64,000 bases of DNA from Spongilla lacustris (GCA_949361645.1 OX442425.1:6637622-6701621); one strand, 5' to 3'; positions 26,458-44,374 are shown, counted from the first letter of the stretch. Notes: generated from the letters alone by a model not told the origin. Made by a program: numbers and translations.

Positions 26458-26763
26458 ATGCAGATATACGTGAAGACGCTCGCTGGAAACATCATCACTC
26501 TGGAGGTGTCGGGCACAGACACCATAGCCAACATTAAACAGAAGATCAACGACAAGGAAGGCATACCGCTGGGCCAGCAGAGGTTAGTCTATGACGACAA
26601 GCAACTCGAGGATGACGAAAAGACGTTGGACGACTGTGGTATCAAGAGGGAAGCTACCATCTACATCGTGCTGAAAGACGTGGAGAATGCGGGTGGGAAT
26701 AACCCAGAACCAGCTAATCCAGGTAGGAGATTGAGCGACCCGCAGGTTTTGTTGTTGTGTTAG
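26458..26763 (+). CDS. Ubiquitin-like domain protein
   Basis: Starts [20 protein letters not shown], clearly a ubiquitin fold: residues 1-72 align with ubiquitin with one extra residue near 53-55. Lys6, 27, 29, 33 and 48 are kept, Lys11 is Asn, Ile44 is Val, and the position of Lys63 is Arg. The C-terminal RLRGG is absent; [14 protein letters not shown] takes its place, so it is probably not a conjugated modifier. The start at 26458 is chosen because it matches Met1 of ubiquitin; an in-frame Met lies at 26425. The frame stops at 26763, but a good splice donor CAG/GTAGGA at 26722/26723 suggests this may be only the first exon of a longer gene. No downstream exon was recognised. Confidence 0.75.
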   Translation: MQIYVKTLAGNIITLEVSGTDTIANIKQKINDKEGIPLGQQRLVYDDKQLEDDEKTLDDCGIKREATIYIVLKDVENAGGNNPEPANPGRRLSDPQVLLLC

Positions 26764-27178
26764 TGACATATCCTTCTAACCTCTTAAGGGAAAACGGGCT
26801 GCTGCTGCTCCCTGCTCTAGCCGTCATGGCAGTTGGGCGCGGCCATATCGTCATTGCGTTTTGTGGAATGGGGGCCCCACCCATGTTGTTGGATACGTAG
26901 ATCTACTGCAAACTTTGTCTTTTTTTTTTTTTAACCGAAATTAACAAAGGTTTTGTAAGATGGCTTCAAATTCATTCCCTTATTTTATTTTCTCACAGAC
27001 TAGGTTATTTTTAATTTACTGACCCAAGGGGAACTCTCCCATTGCATTGCAAAATGACCACAATAGAATTATCAACTGTTGGACCCTTTGGAGTGGTCCA
27101 ATGAGCCTGATGGAAGGTTGTGGTCCTGCCTTTGACCATGGCAGTGACGTGCTTCCCCATGCAGACACCAGTGTGCAA
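26764..27178. other. No gene recognised
   Basis: Poly-T run at about 26919-26932. No exon of the ubiquitin-like gene could be identified. Confidence 0.4.
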
Positions 27179-27286
27179 TTAGTCTCATGCCCAGACCCAA
27201 TCCATCACAGCTGCTGATAGCTTACACATATATGTACATCACAGCTAATGTAATCCATCCACACCTGCTTCTGGGCATGAGACTAA
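27179..27286. mobile_element. 108-bp MITE with 17-bp inverted ends
   Basis: TTAGTCTCATGCCCAGA at 27179-27195 is exactly complementary to 27270-27286. Non-coding centre. It ends 87 bp from the stop codon of the minus-strand GT14 gene, so it may lie in its 3' UTR. Confidence 0.75.
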
Positions 27287-27372
27287 AGTGAGATGCTGTG
27301 AGATGTTAATCACTGGAATTGATTGGATCACATAAATATATAAACACACAAATACAAATGCCCTGTCGGCCC

Positions 27373-28710
27373 TTATCTCTTCCCCACCACACAGTCCTTT
27401 CTGTACTCCAAGAGGTTTGTCCGTATCAAGCGTTCCTCCGCGCAATCCATGACGACATGGTCGTAGTGGTCCAGGTACTTGTTGAAGAACATGGGCGAGT
27501 TTATAACCATCTGCGGAAGGTCGCTCACACTGGCTATGCAGACATGATGGACTTGGTAGCGGTCAAGGCAGAAGCCAGGTATGTATATCCCGCCATGTAC
27601 CCAAAACACCTCTACGATGATGGGTGAGTGGTGCCCCCGCGATTTCAACTGGTGGACATTCCCGGGGGAGCTGGACCACTGGTTCACCGTAGCGTAGAGA
27701 TACTCCTCTGGGGATGAGACGTCACGCAGGTTGTCCCACAGTTCGAGGGCCTTCTTGTCGGTGTTCAAGAAATGGATGAACTCCTTTGTAAGCACAGAAT
27801 AAGTGAGTGACTTCCACAGTGTAATATTTTGGAAATAAGGAGTCCGGATGTTAAGTCTGAACGTGTGCCGCAGAAAATCGTTCCATCCAAACTTTAGGAT
27901 GAGGTTGTAGTCCATGTGTTCAGGTAGTTGTATCAATGTGTAGCCTTGTAACGGTCGCAGCAGGTCCACAATCTCTCGGTTTGTCTTCAAGGGCACCTCT
28001 GTGCCAGCCAAATTGATCACGTGCTTCCATGGGATCGAGCTATTCATGAGAGCTGTGAAGCAGCTCATCTGTGAAGTCACGTGATCGATGGATCCGTAGT
28101 GTATGGAAATGGGGCGAGGAGACAGAATGACGTTGTCGAAGCAACTTGCAATGCGCGTAAAAGCGTGAATGAAGAGCTGAGAAGACTTGGGGTCGACGTG
28201 GTAGCAATAGGCGTTATGGGGGCGATAAATGACCTTCAAGTGACGAAAGTACTGCTTCAAGGTAGCAGCGTGCTGTGATACCACCACCGTAAACGCAAGG
28301 GGGTAGGTCCTCTCAGTCTCGGACACGTAGAACTTTCCCATTTCGATTTTCAGCAGCCAGCATCGAGCTGACGTCAGCCATCTGGTGTACGCGTAGTCTG
28401 AGACGGACGGCTTCCAGTGATCCAACTCTCTCCTCACGTGCTGCCTCTCTTCTTCCTCGCCCCTCCACAGCCTGCTGCAGTTCACCGCGATGGCCGGCTT
28501 GACGACAGTGACGCGCCCGCGCGACCACGATGCAGGTTGAACGAACTCGCAGTCAGAGTGGTTGTAGTTCGCGCCCTGTGTGTTAGGTTTTTCAGCGGGA
28601 GAAAAGTTCCGTTCGTCAAGGTAACATAAAAAAGTCAATAATGCTATGGCAGAGATGCAGATCACTTGTATAAAAATCGGCAATACATATGAGTGTTGTT
28701 TTGACGCCAT
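27373..28710 (-). CDS. GCNT-like: GT14 beta-1,6-N-acetylglucosaminyltransferase-like (core-2 type)
   Basis: Single uninterrupted frame of 445 codons. Type II Golgi architecture: short cytosolic tail, membrane segment at about residues 10-30 (LPIFIQVICISAIALLTFLC), then a stem and a luminal Branch (GT14) domain from about 135. Recognisable blocks are FTVVVSQHAA (140-149), YCYHVDPKS (168-176), ISIHYGSIDHV (201-211), WKHVINLAGTEVPLKTNREI (228-247), SSPEEYLYATV (332-342), HVCIASVSDL (389-398) and FFNKYLDHYDHVVMDCAEE (408-426). Glu336 corresponds to the catalytic Glu of C2GnT (SPDEYLWAT). Such enzymes add GlcNAc to the core 1 or I-branch glycan; which one cannot be told here. Several Cys suit the conserved disulfides. 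No introns, as in the main coding exon of vertebrate GCNT1. The acceptor specificity is inferred. Confidence 0.92.
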   Translation of the reverse strand: MASKQHSYVLPIFIQVICISAIALLTFLCYLDERNFSPAEKPNTQGANYNHSDCEFVQPASWSRGRVTVVKPAIAVNCSRLWRGEEEERQHVRRELDHWKPSVSDYAYTRWLTSARCWLLKIEMGKFYVSETERTYPLAFTVVVSQHAATLKQYFRHLKVIYRPHNAYCYHVDPKSSQLFIHAFTRIASCFDNVILSPRPISIHYGSIDHVTSQMSCFTALMNSSIPWKHVINLAGTEVPLKTNREIVDLLRPLQGYTLIQLPEHMDYNLILKFGWNDFLRHTFRLNIRTPYFQNITLWKSLTYSVLTKEFIHFLNTDKKALELWDNLRDVSSPEEYLYATVNQWSSSPGNVHQLKSRGHHSPIIVEVFWVHGGIYIPGFCLDRYQVHHVCIASVSDLPQMVINSPMFFNKYLDHYDHVVMDCAEERLIRTNLLEYRKDCVVGKR

Positions 28711-28885
28711 ATTTGCTTTACGTAATTTTCTGATGGGGGGCGTTAGGGCAGCAATTGTGATATACTACTACATAATTTGTACGAATTATGTTATTGAAAT
28801 CGTAACTAGGTTATGCCCTCAGCTGATGGCCAAAGTGAAGGAGAGCTATTTTAACATGCAACCCAATCCTATATTGCTGAGTTCT

Positions 28886-28990
28886 AGTGAGGAGAGAGTT
28901 GGATCATTGGAAGCCATCTGTGTCTAAGACTTCACAACGTCGGTACACCAGATGGTCTGATGCTAGCTGCTGCAACATCCGCTATTCTGT
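28886..28990 (+). pseudogene. Inverted relic of the GT14 gene
   Basis: GAGGAGAGAGTTGGATCA at 28890 matches the GT14 coding strand at RRELDHWKP, and TACACCAGATGG at about 28944 matches its YTRW segment, in order but on the opposite strand. Frame is lost. It lies about 180 bp from the intact gene's start codon, head to head. Confidence 0.7.
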
Positions 28991-29017
28991 ACATGTTATC
29001 AGCCATATTAGGCAACT

Positions 29018-29240
29018 TCAAAGAACCTGCCAGACTTGATGGGTGGCCCGTGGCCATTGCAAGGTGGACCAGTCTGCACTAGCTGCCACACAATTAAGTG
29101 CAGGAGGCACATGTGGGTCAATTGCTGCTACATCAACCAAAGTAGACAAAAGTTTCTTGGCATCAGCACATTTTCCAGCAAAGAACTTTGAACCTATTGG
29201 GACAAGGTTAGGATGGTGTGAGAATTTGCATAGCAATCCC
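29018..29240 (-). pseudogene. Family 1 non-LTR fragment (post-RT region)
   Basis: Minus-strand frame reads IGSKFFAGKCADAKKLLSTL then VDVAAIDPHV, matching the segment after the reverse transcriptase in the plus-strand element at 43010-43090 (AGRCAESRKLLSGLVDVAAV). Short and flanked by unrelated sequence. Confidence 0.6.
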
Positions 29241-30033
29241 AAAGTAACAAAACAGCTCACATGGAGACTGCTCCTAATGGTCCACCTCTACAGTAGCTCC
29301 TCCTTCACCACCTGCTATCTGTGAAGATCCCTTGTTCCCTGCATACTTCAACATCATGCATGGATATCCCTATGGTCATTCTTCTGGAATGAGCTAGTAC
29401 ATCTCATTGATGCTGCATGCTTGCAGGGCTACAACTTCCCACATCCATTAGCTCTCCGGCTGCTTCTTGGGTTGGTTACTCTTCTTGCCTCGGCAAGGCT
29501 CCATGTACAGTATCAAAATCTCCAGCTATCACGTAAAATTTGGGATCCCGTAAAATTGGGGACCCCTTCCCCCCCCCCCCCCCCCCCCCACCGCCCCTAA
29601 TTTACCGGAAATTTGGGGATCCTTCTGTGAAAATAGGGATCCCTTATAATCCGGCAGTTGACACAGTTCTCAGTGTGCATGAGCAGAAAGCAAGTTTTAT
29701 GATGGCGAGCATTGTGACAAAAGAAGGATGGTTTAGCTAGAGACAATTATTTTCCCATCGGGTTTCAGATGGCCAATACCTGACTGGGTGTCAAATGTTA
29801 CTTCGGCACCACCATCATGATCGCTACTCTGGACCAAACAGCTTTGTGTGGAAGCTCCTTTCGAAACACCGTAAGTACGTAAATTCTCATTACTTTATTT
29901 CATGCTACACACTCTGGACAGCGAATGGAAAGCTGGTCATCCAGACTGAGATGTTTCAAAACAGATTGGTGCATGGATTAGCCTGTTTAAGGTATTTTAT
30001 TTATGAGTATGTGCATGCATATTTTCTTTTTAG
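29241..30033. other. Unassigned; possible upstream exons of integrase-like gene
   Basis: Poly-C at about 29568-29590. A frame ending at the donor AAACACC/GTAAGT (29870/29871) could be an upstream exon of the gene at 30034-30400, but it was not recognised. Confidence 0.3.
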
Positions 30034-30400
30034 GGACTGGTGGAAGAAGGATTGTATGACACTACCATTGAACTTCAGTAAGTATATGCCTTACGTCTAC
30101 ATGTATGTATGCAGATGTGTGCTTATATATGTTCTCCATTTTTAAGACACCTAGCTGCTTACGTATTTGGTGGTGTTTTGGCCAGAGAGCTGGATGAATT
30201 TAAGTTGAGATGGAACAACCACAGAATACGATGGAACAGGCTAGCGTCATGTCCTTGTGATGTTCCTACTGACTTGTATCCCCTTGTTGGAAACATGGGT
30301 ATGTTGCAATGCGCTGAATTAGCATACATGTTATTTATTGGTTACTTTATTTATAGGTGGTGATTACATTCAAGACATTGATGTGAATCATTTAGCATAG
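30034..30400 (+). CDS. Integrase-core-like protein, three C-terminal exons
   Basis: Exons 30034-30077, 30147-30298 and 30357-30400, joined by GT-AG introns with matching phases. They read LVEEGLYDTTIEL, then HLAAYVFGGVLARELDEFKL, RWNNHRIRWN, then DYIQDIDVNHLA and a stop. The LEEDGLLD...EF...WNNH.LR pattern is that of metazoan integrase catalytic domain proteins of transposon origin, often single genes in cnidarians and fish. The catalytic core should lie upstream and was not found, so this is partial or decayed. Confidence 0.5.
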
Positions 30401-30727
30401 CATGGTACACTGTGTCAGCCAGCCACCCCTATTCTACCCTGACTGCTCTCCTAGCCATCCAACAACTAAGTGGAAAACACAACTAATCATTTTCATTCCA
30501 ATCTGGACAATTCAACATTACACAACTTTGAAATTATCTGCTGTGATATCTTGTGCTTAAATAATAACCCAGAAGGCAATTTGATGTTTTCAGCTCAATC
30601 TAGGGTAAATTGTGGTTAGTACATGAATAAAAACGGAACACCTTGATCAGTCTGACCTTAATTGAAATAATACGGGCATTTCGCAAAATACAAATCTTGA
30701 AACACACCCAGCTGAAACGTGGTGGAC

Positions 30728-30770
30728 CATAGATTGATGACCTAACGTAACGTTGGGTCATCAATCTATG
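30728..30770. repeat. Perfect hairpin CATAGATTGATGACC
   Basis: About 21-bp arms (CATAGATTGATGACCTAACG and its near-exact complement), flanked on both sides by GGTGGAC. Confidence 0.85.
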
Positions 30771-31021
30771 GGTGGACGAAGCGTAAATATGCGAGTATTA
30801 CTGCGATGGTCTATAGCTTGTTTTGTCTCCAATAGTGCAGTATGAGGCCTGCCAAGTTGATACGGATCCGATGAGAGCTAGTCTGTACGCTAACAATGAG
30901 CGAAATTCTTATACGTTCCACTTTAGCGAAGTAATATGTATATGTCGCTAACTTTCCGTCACGTGACACCGTAACATGCAATGACGTAATATATCCTATC
31001 CATCCCATACAGCTGTAGTTC

Positions 31022-31161
31022 TCCCTGGGCTCTGGGCTTTGGGCTTACGGCTCTGGGTTTTGGGCTTAAGGCTCTGGGCTTTGGGCTTAAGGCTCTGTGC
31101 TTTGGGCTTACGGCTCTGGGCTTTGGGCTTTGGGCTTACGGCTTTGGGCTTTGGGCTTGCG
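31022..31161. repeat. 21-bp minisatellite GGGCTTTGGGCTTACGGCTCT
   Basis: About six units, alternating TTACGG and TTAAGG forms. It is interrupted by the element at 31167-32276 and resumes at 32277-32312. Confidence 0.9.
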
Positions 31162-31166
31162 GCTCT

Positions 31167-32276
31167 CAGTGGCGGATCCATGGGGGGGGGGGGGGGGGGG
31201 GGGGGGCGGAAGGGGCGTACGCCCCCCCTAACAAGCCGACCCAAAATATGAATTTAATTATTGTAGAACAGTTTGCCATGCGCGCATGCGCCACAAAAGC
31301 GCGTATCGTTTAATCGGAGGCCGGTCCACCAATACGTCGTCTGCGTCGGCTTATTCCATCCAATATTGAACAGCATCCACCCGGTAGTTCTGATTTAGAA
31401 TACTACGTGGACGATCTACCTTCTCCAAATTCTCTTGTCCAATGAACAGGAGTTATCTCTTTGGGCATGAGAAGCCAAGCTGATAAGCCCAGTACACTGG
31501 CAGAAACCCTCGCAGACAGAAGAGCATGCCCATTGATGTATCCAAACATCACTAAAATAATTCACCTTCTGCTTTTGACTTCATGCAGTATCAGCTAGTG
31601 GTGTTGAGAGAGCAAACTCCTCATTGAAATTTATCAAAAATGCGTCTCGAAGCACAATGGGATCAGATATTAAAGCACTATATATATATTGTAAAGAGTA
31701 CGCGCTTGCGCAGTGAACCCATGCATGGAATCAGGTGACAGACTGCTTGTGCATATATAGTCTATATTTCTTCAGTGTTAGTCAGTTCTATACATGTAAA
31801 CTTGCTGCTATTAAGTTGCTGCCACGCTATCTCGTCACACTATGATTTAGAATTGGATATCGAGAGTATTATAGACAAGTGCTAAACGACATCCAAGAAA
31901 AATGCTATTGCTCAACCCACTGGCATAAAGCCAAACATTAGTTATACACATTTCCTGATTTTTTCAATGACTTTCTGTTTTTCGTTTAAATTTACAAAAT
32001 AAAAAAGCGCATGCGCAGTTTGCGGTCCGCTGTTCATGTTTCGATTTGGTACGGAGGAAAAAGTATGAGAAATTCTTCAGTATCCTTCTGAATCTTAATA
32101 ATGCGAAACTTGAAAAGCTTCTGGGGCTTCGCCCCAGACCCCAATGGGGGAGCTTACAGCGCTCCCCCATACCCCCTAGCTGGAGCGGTAGGGGCAACGC
32201 CCCCTCCCGCACCCACCCCCTTTTGTATCTGCTTAATACGCCCCCCCTAACTGACAATCCTGGATCCGCGCCACTG
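31167..32276 (+). mobile_element. hAT transposon remnant, 5-bp target duplication GCTCT
   Basis: Ends CAGTGGCGGATCCA and TGGATCCGCGCCACTG, flanked by GCTCT at 31162-31166 and 32277-32281, inserted in a minisatellite. It keeps the 3' part of a transposase: LMYPNITKIIHLLLLTSCS and, after a 1-nt frameshift near 31590, SASGVERANSSLKFIKNASR then STMGSD, which is the hAT C-terminal dimerisation domain (PF05699) with its typical S-x-S-x-E-R block. The DDE core and zinc finger are missing. A poly-G run follows the left end. Length 1110 bp; internally deleted. Confidence 0.88.
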
Positions 32277-32281
32277 GCTCT

Positions 32282-32925
32282 GGGCTTTGGGCTTACGGCT
32301 CTGAGCTTAACAGCTTTTGTGTCGTGAGCACAACGCTCGAAGCTCATCGCTCGAGAGCGCGACCTACCGGGCCACCGTCATATGCTTCAGTGGTTTCTGA
32401 ACTCAACAAGTTACTGCTGGATCTCCCTTTTATGGCTTCCAAGGCTAACGGCTAAAGATCGAAATTGTGTTTAGTATAACTCAAATTCGGAAAGTAATAG
32501 TACCAAACAAATTCGGCAGAAAGTTTCTAGCTTGTCTCCTACAGTTCCTTTTCAAAACGGCGAACATTACACTTCAATCGTGACGAAGATACAGTGCAAT
32601 AAACCTCTTATCCGAGCGAATCTTATCTTATCAGATCCAGATGGAGAAACTTTTTTTTTGGTTCGAGTGTGGTAACGAGAGAGCGTTATCTATGTTGTCC
32701 GAGCTTTCTAAGCGTCGGCAGTTTTACTACATCGTAGGTAATCGACTGCTGTATCCAAATACGCTCGCTAAAGTCCAACTGATTTTACTAATCGTATTCA
32801 TGACACTTCAAATCCTACACAATAGGACCTACTAACGTAGGTCCTGATAAACACTCAACCGCATGGGGTTTGTTTTGGGGAGGGGGCGGATGCTACTTGC
32901 TAAAAAATGAAATGTCTATCCTCTG
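32282..32925. other. No gene recognised
   Basis: Begins with the resumed minisatellite. A plus-strand frame at 32641-32835 has no recognisable motif. Confidence 0.4.
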
Positions 32926-32928
32926 GTA

Positions 32929-33128
32929 CAGGGGCGGCGGAAGGTATTTTATAGTGGGGAAGGGGGGGGGGGGGGGGGGGGGGTAAAACTATAAATACAT
33001 AAGGAGTAGGGGTGCTGTCCGCGTTTGGCCGATTCAATGAGCGGGGGGAGGGGGGTGCTGTATCGTAAAAGTTGGGGAGGGGGGGGGGGGGGGGGGGGGG
33101 GGGGGTAATACCGGTTCCGCCGCCACTG
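32929..33128. mobile_element. 200-bp hAT-like MITE, 5-bp target duplication TGGTA
   Basis: CAGGGGCGGCGGAA at the left pairs with TTCCGCCGCCACTG at the right. TGGTA is present at 32924-32928 and 33129-33133. The interior is mostly two poly-G tracts. Non-autonomous. Confidence 0.85.
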
Positions 33129-33200
33129 TGGTAGCCTAATTATGGCTGATAAACGACAGACCCGTCTCCATTACGTGGGGTAGATGCTCTTCCTGAAGAC

Positions 33201-33823
33201 ATGGTTGGATCCCATGAATCAGATGTAATCATGGCATCTTGCGGTGTGTCAGGGGCAGCACTTTCTGATAAAATCACCATTGTAAGCTTTACTGAGGATG
33301 GTGTGGCACAAGAGGTGGGGAGGCGGGTTGATCTCAAGGTTGCTGCAATGACGACAGAAGAAGATCTGCAGTTATGCCTGAAATCGTCAATTCTGTACCA
33401 CTCCATCTATGTGGCTGCATGTGCAGTACGTCCTGAGCAGGTGCAACATGCATGCTGAACGGACCTCTCCTCAAAGTTCAGAAAGTACCACCGATAATTT
33501 AGATGAAGAAAGCTTAGATCCATAGGACAACGCTATCCCTACTACAAGTACTCAATTTACTGAAGCATTTGAAAGATTCAGCTCAGTGCATGACTTCAGC
33601 ACAATGGATTGATGAATTTAAGGATATGAAAAGTGGATCCGGACTTCCGGAGTGCATGATAGCTGAGAAAGAAGAGCGACGCAGAAAAAGAAAAGCAGCT
33701 CTAGAAGAAAAGGCTGCATTAGAGCGCATGAATGAAAACAGAAGGTTGCAAAGAGCACAATGCTGCAATCCTAGCTTGCCAAATGCTAGTGGAGAATTTT
33801 ATCGTGCTCGGCATCAGCATTGA
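33201..33823 (+). CDS. Unrecognised ORFs, possibly exons
   Basis: Two frames, 33201-33458 and 33569-33823. The first has a regular MASCGVSGAALSDKITIVSF pattern. The second ends in a charged, probably coiled-coil stretch (EKEERRRKRKAALEEKAALE). Between them a third frame reads TSPQSSESTTDNLDEESLD. No function can be given. They may be leftovers of a transposon or a small host gene. Confidence 0.3.
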
Positions 33824-34155
33824 ACATCTTCACTACCCTTTATGTCATACTTATCCAACAACTAGTGGGTCAATCAGATTCATTGATTTGCCCATCATTG
33901 CAAACCCATAACTTTGATTAAATTTTTTATGAGAATTAGTGTTCCTTAATACGGCCACATTTGGTCCCTTTGCTCTATTGGTGAAGGTAAGGTTATTTAG
34001 CCGGACTCAATATTATTCCAGGCCGCGCGCCGACGACCGGATAATATCGAGGGTTACGGCCGGTAGACTGTAATGATCCGCAGAGCAATAATATTCATAC
34101 TTGGGGTCAACTATATATATGTACGCAACAAAAATTGTAATCAATTTTGGTTGGA

Positions 34156-41085
<6,930 letters not shown>

Positions 41086-41235
41086 CTGGGTCTATGGCTT
41101 CTCACCTCCACAGCAGAATACCAGTGCCCATCATTTGGTTCCTTGCCTTGTGCTGCATTGTATATTACTTGTAACTGCACCTTGGATTATGCTAACCTTG
41201 CTAATGTGTGTATTATAGTGTTACTATAAAAATAC

Positions 41236-41241
41236 AATAAA
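41236..41241 (+). promoter_or_regulatory. Poly(A) signal AATAAA
   Basis: AATAAA about 150 nt after the stop codon of the leishmanolysin-like gene. Confidence 0.5.
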
Positions 41242-41344
41242 AATAATTCCTACTAATTAAGAAGAGATATGAAATTTCACTAAGTTCATTTTTAAGAAGT
41301 AATTTTTGGGTAATTGAACGAGCTCTTCTAGGTCATGCACGTGA

Positions 41345-41465
41345 CTTTGACTATGTATTTCATGTTCCTATGTACTGTAAACAGAATCATATTTTGATAA
41401 GTAAACCAACGTGGCTTGGCAATGGGGTAGGGAGGGTATTTCCCACTTAGACCGCCACCTTATTG
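41345..41465 (+). pseudogene. Relic of leishmanolysin exon 5 and intron 5
   Basis: GACTATGTATTTCATGTTCC resembles the exon 5 sequence for DYVFYVS. It is followed by GGCTTGGCAATGGGG and AGGGTATTTCCCACTTAGAC, which match intron 5 of the intact gene (36450-36505). A decayed fragment of another copy. Confidence 0.7.
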
Positions 41466-41492
41466 TATATAATTATTATAATATATATAAAT

Positions 41493-42263
41493 GGGACAGT
41501 GTCCAGCAAAATCGGGCTTGTGAGTTTATAATTTTATCACTATAAAAATTGCATGCAACACTAAACAACACATCTTTGCAACAGTACAACGTTTACCTTT
41601 AAAAGTTCGTGCACTTGTTTTCACATCATCTCTCTATGTGGAAATCGATTTTGGTGCACCCAACGAGTTAGAATTCAACATTTCTCCATGTACGAGTGTG
41701 GAAAACGCATCAAATTAGGGTTTTACATAGAGGAGTCCTGTAACTATTGATTTATTCTATTCGTTAATTTCTGTATTATCCGTTACGGAGATACAGTTGA
41801 ACAAACTACGTGCATGTTTTCCCGCTTGATTCGCGCCAATGATTTTGGCAAAACGCGTCACTCAATGTATGGAGAGGCGGTGATTATATCTTTGGCGCGA
41901 ATCAAGCGGGAAAACATGCATGTAGTTTGCTCAACTGTATCTCTGTAACAATTAACGAACAGGACAAATCAATAGCTACAGGACTCCTCTATGTACACTC
42001 CGAATTTGACGCGTTTTCAACATTCGTACATGGCGAGATGTGAAATTCTAACCTGTTGGATTAGCGATCTTTGCACTGGCGGCATAGAAAATGATTAGAG
42101 CTCCAAAATGGAAATTAAAATAGAGAAATGATGTGGAAGCATGTGTACAAAGTATGAAAGGAAAAGGTTGTACCTTTGCGAAGATGTGTGGGTTAGTGTA
42201 ACGTGCAATTTTTATAATGATAAAATTATAACCCCACAAGCCCGATTTGCTGGACACTGTCCC
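41493..42263. mobile_element. 771-bp giant hairpin element
   Basis: Ends GGGACAGTGTCCAGCAAA and its complement TTTGCTGGACACTGTCCC. Pairing continues, with gaps, over about 380 bp per arm (for example ACATAGAGGAGTCCTGTA against its complement, and the inner ATGTTTTCCCGCTTGATTCG). AAAT lies on both sides as a possible 4-bp target duplication. No coding frame. Related sequence occurs at 12430-12540. Confidence 0.8.
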
Positions 42264-42309
42264 AAATATAAATAAAAAATCAATAAATAAACAAGGAGGG
42301 CTGCCCACC

Positions 42310-44150
42310 TGACATCAGGTCCATGGCTGTGGGGGAGACAATAAGGAGGCTGACTGGGAAGTGCATGTGTGCCTTGGTGAAGCACAAGGCAACTGAGTTC
42401 TTCCAACCCCTGCAAATGGGTGTGGCCTGTCGTGCAGGGGCAGTGAAGGTGGCCCATGCTCTCAGGGGGATGCATTGAAGGGCACTGGATGGACGAGGAC
42501 TTTGTTGTGCTTAAGGTGGACATGAGGAACACTTTTAATATTGTCTCCAGGCAAGCAGTCCTTGATGAGTGTGCTACATTTTTCCCTGAGCTGCTACCTT
42601 GGGTGTCTTGGTGCTATGGGACCCATCCTCTGCTATGGCACCCTCTTGGCCAGATCAGCTCTGAGTCTGGAGTGCAGCAAGGTGACCCTCTAGTTCCCTT
42701 ACTGTTTGCATTAATCCTCCAGAAGTAAGTATATATTCAGCCTGGATGCAGATGAGGAGTGTGGTGAAATCCTTCTCCAAGCTTGGTACCTCGATGATGG
42801 AGCCTTGGCTGGCACCCGCTCAGCTGTACTGCGTGTCTTACATTTGATTGAGGAGTTGGGTCCTGCACTGGGCCTACATGTGAACCTGGCCAAGTGGGAG
42901 ATGTTCAGCAGGAGGGGCAACACATCATTCCCACCAGAGGTGAGGTCTCCTGCCTAATCTGGACATCCTAGGTGCTCCAATTGGGGATTATCTACGCTGG
43001 TCTAAGTTTATTGCTGGGAGGTGTGCTGAGTCCAGGAAGCTACTCTCCGGTCTAGTGGATGTTGCTGCAGTTGATCTCCAGGTAGCAGTTTCCTTATTGC
43101 GCATGTGTGGTAGTTTCTGCAGGATGGTCCACATAGCAAGGGTTACCCCACCAAGCCTGGCCACAGATGCTCTAAGGTCTTTTGATGAGGAGGTCAAGCA
43201 GTGCTTTGCAATGTGCTCAGCCATCAATGTTACCAATGATGCCTGGAGCCAGGGACAGCTAGGACTAAAATTTGGGGGACTGGGTCTTCGCTACCTCTCT
43301 CACCATGCTACTGCAGCTTTCATTGCCTCCCTGTCATTCTCCAGCTTTGGACCCAGGTCTCCCCCCTAATGCCATCTCAGTCAATTCTGCTCTGGAGTCT
43401 CCCATTCACCAGAAGATCTTGTCAGGAATGATCCAAGCCCAACATTTCCACATCTTGTTGGAATCTTCCTCTCCAGCTAACAAAGCTCGCCTCCTGTCAA
43501 TGGCTGCTCCTCATGCTTCCTCCTGGATATCAGTGGTCCTTCCTCTGGTTTGGGCTTGCACCTGGAGTCAAACGAGTGCCAGATGGTCATTAGATGGTGG
43601 CTGGGGTTATATACTTCTAGTAAGTCCATGTGCCCATTCTGCCCCGATACTGCACTTGATCCTTTGGGTCACCTTGCTGTGACCTGCAGGCATGGGGGGG
43701 GGGATGAGATGAGGTATTTGACCTCTGTCATTGTGCCCACCTAAGTGTGAGTGTGGAGTGAGGTCATGGCCTTACAAGAGACCTTGCCCACACGAGACCT
43801 GCTGACATCCTCATTGCTGGCAAGGACGGAGGCAAATCTGTGGCACTAGACCTGACCATTACCTCACCACTCTGCTCTGTCATTTGGTGAATCATGTCAC
43901 CAGGCTGGTGCGGCAGCCCTTGCAGCAGAGACCCTCAAGCTCCACTCCAAAAGATGCAGTGGAGACTTATGGCGATTGGGGTAGCAGGCCCATGATACCT
44001 TCTCCAGGCTGGCATCCTTCCTGGCCATTCACCAAACCTCCCCCAAGGCAGTAGTTGTGGCTGAAATGTATGGTCAGTTGAATGTGGTCCTGGTTCAGTC
44101 CATTGCTGGAACCATCCTGGCCAGAGAGCTCCCACCCTCCTAACTGTTAT
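42310..44150 (+). pseudogene. Family 1 non-LTR retrotransposon, RT to endonuclease
   Basis: The longest family 1 copy seen. In order and in shifted frames: MAVGETIRRLTGKCMCALVK; RT motif A region DFVVLKVDMRNTFNIVSRQA; motif B GVQQGDPLVPLLFALIL; the catalytic strand WYLDDGALAG (YLDD in place of YADD); ALGLHVNLAKWEMFS; a post-RT region VDVAAVDLQVAVSLLRMCGS and LGGLGLRYLSHHA-like sequence; the knuckle CPFCPDTALDPLGHLAVTC; and the endonuclease end near 43790-43870. Several frameshifts and stops make it inactive. 5'-truncated before the RT start. Confidence 0.85.
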
Positions 44151-44374
44151 TAGTAGTTTAATTGTATGTAGTGTTCATGTATTTGGAATATGTATGGAAA
44201 TCTGAGCATAAATCTGGTACGGGCAAATGCTACAGCTCTGCTAGCAAGGAGTGCAGGCGATGATTTCTTAGAATAGGTTTTCACATTTGCGTATATTATA
44301 ATGTATACCCCAGTACTATTCCTATATTATTATCATTATTATTACTATTATTATTATTAAGCATGCTTATCTCC

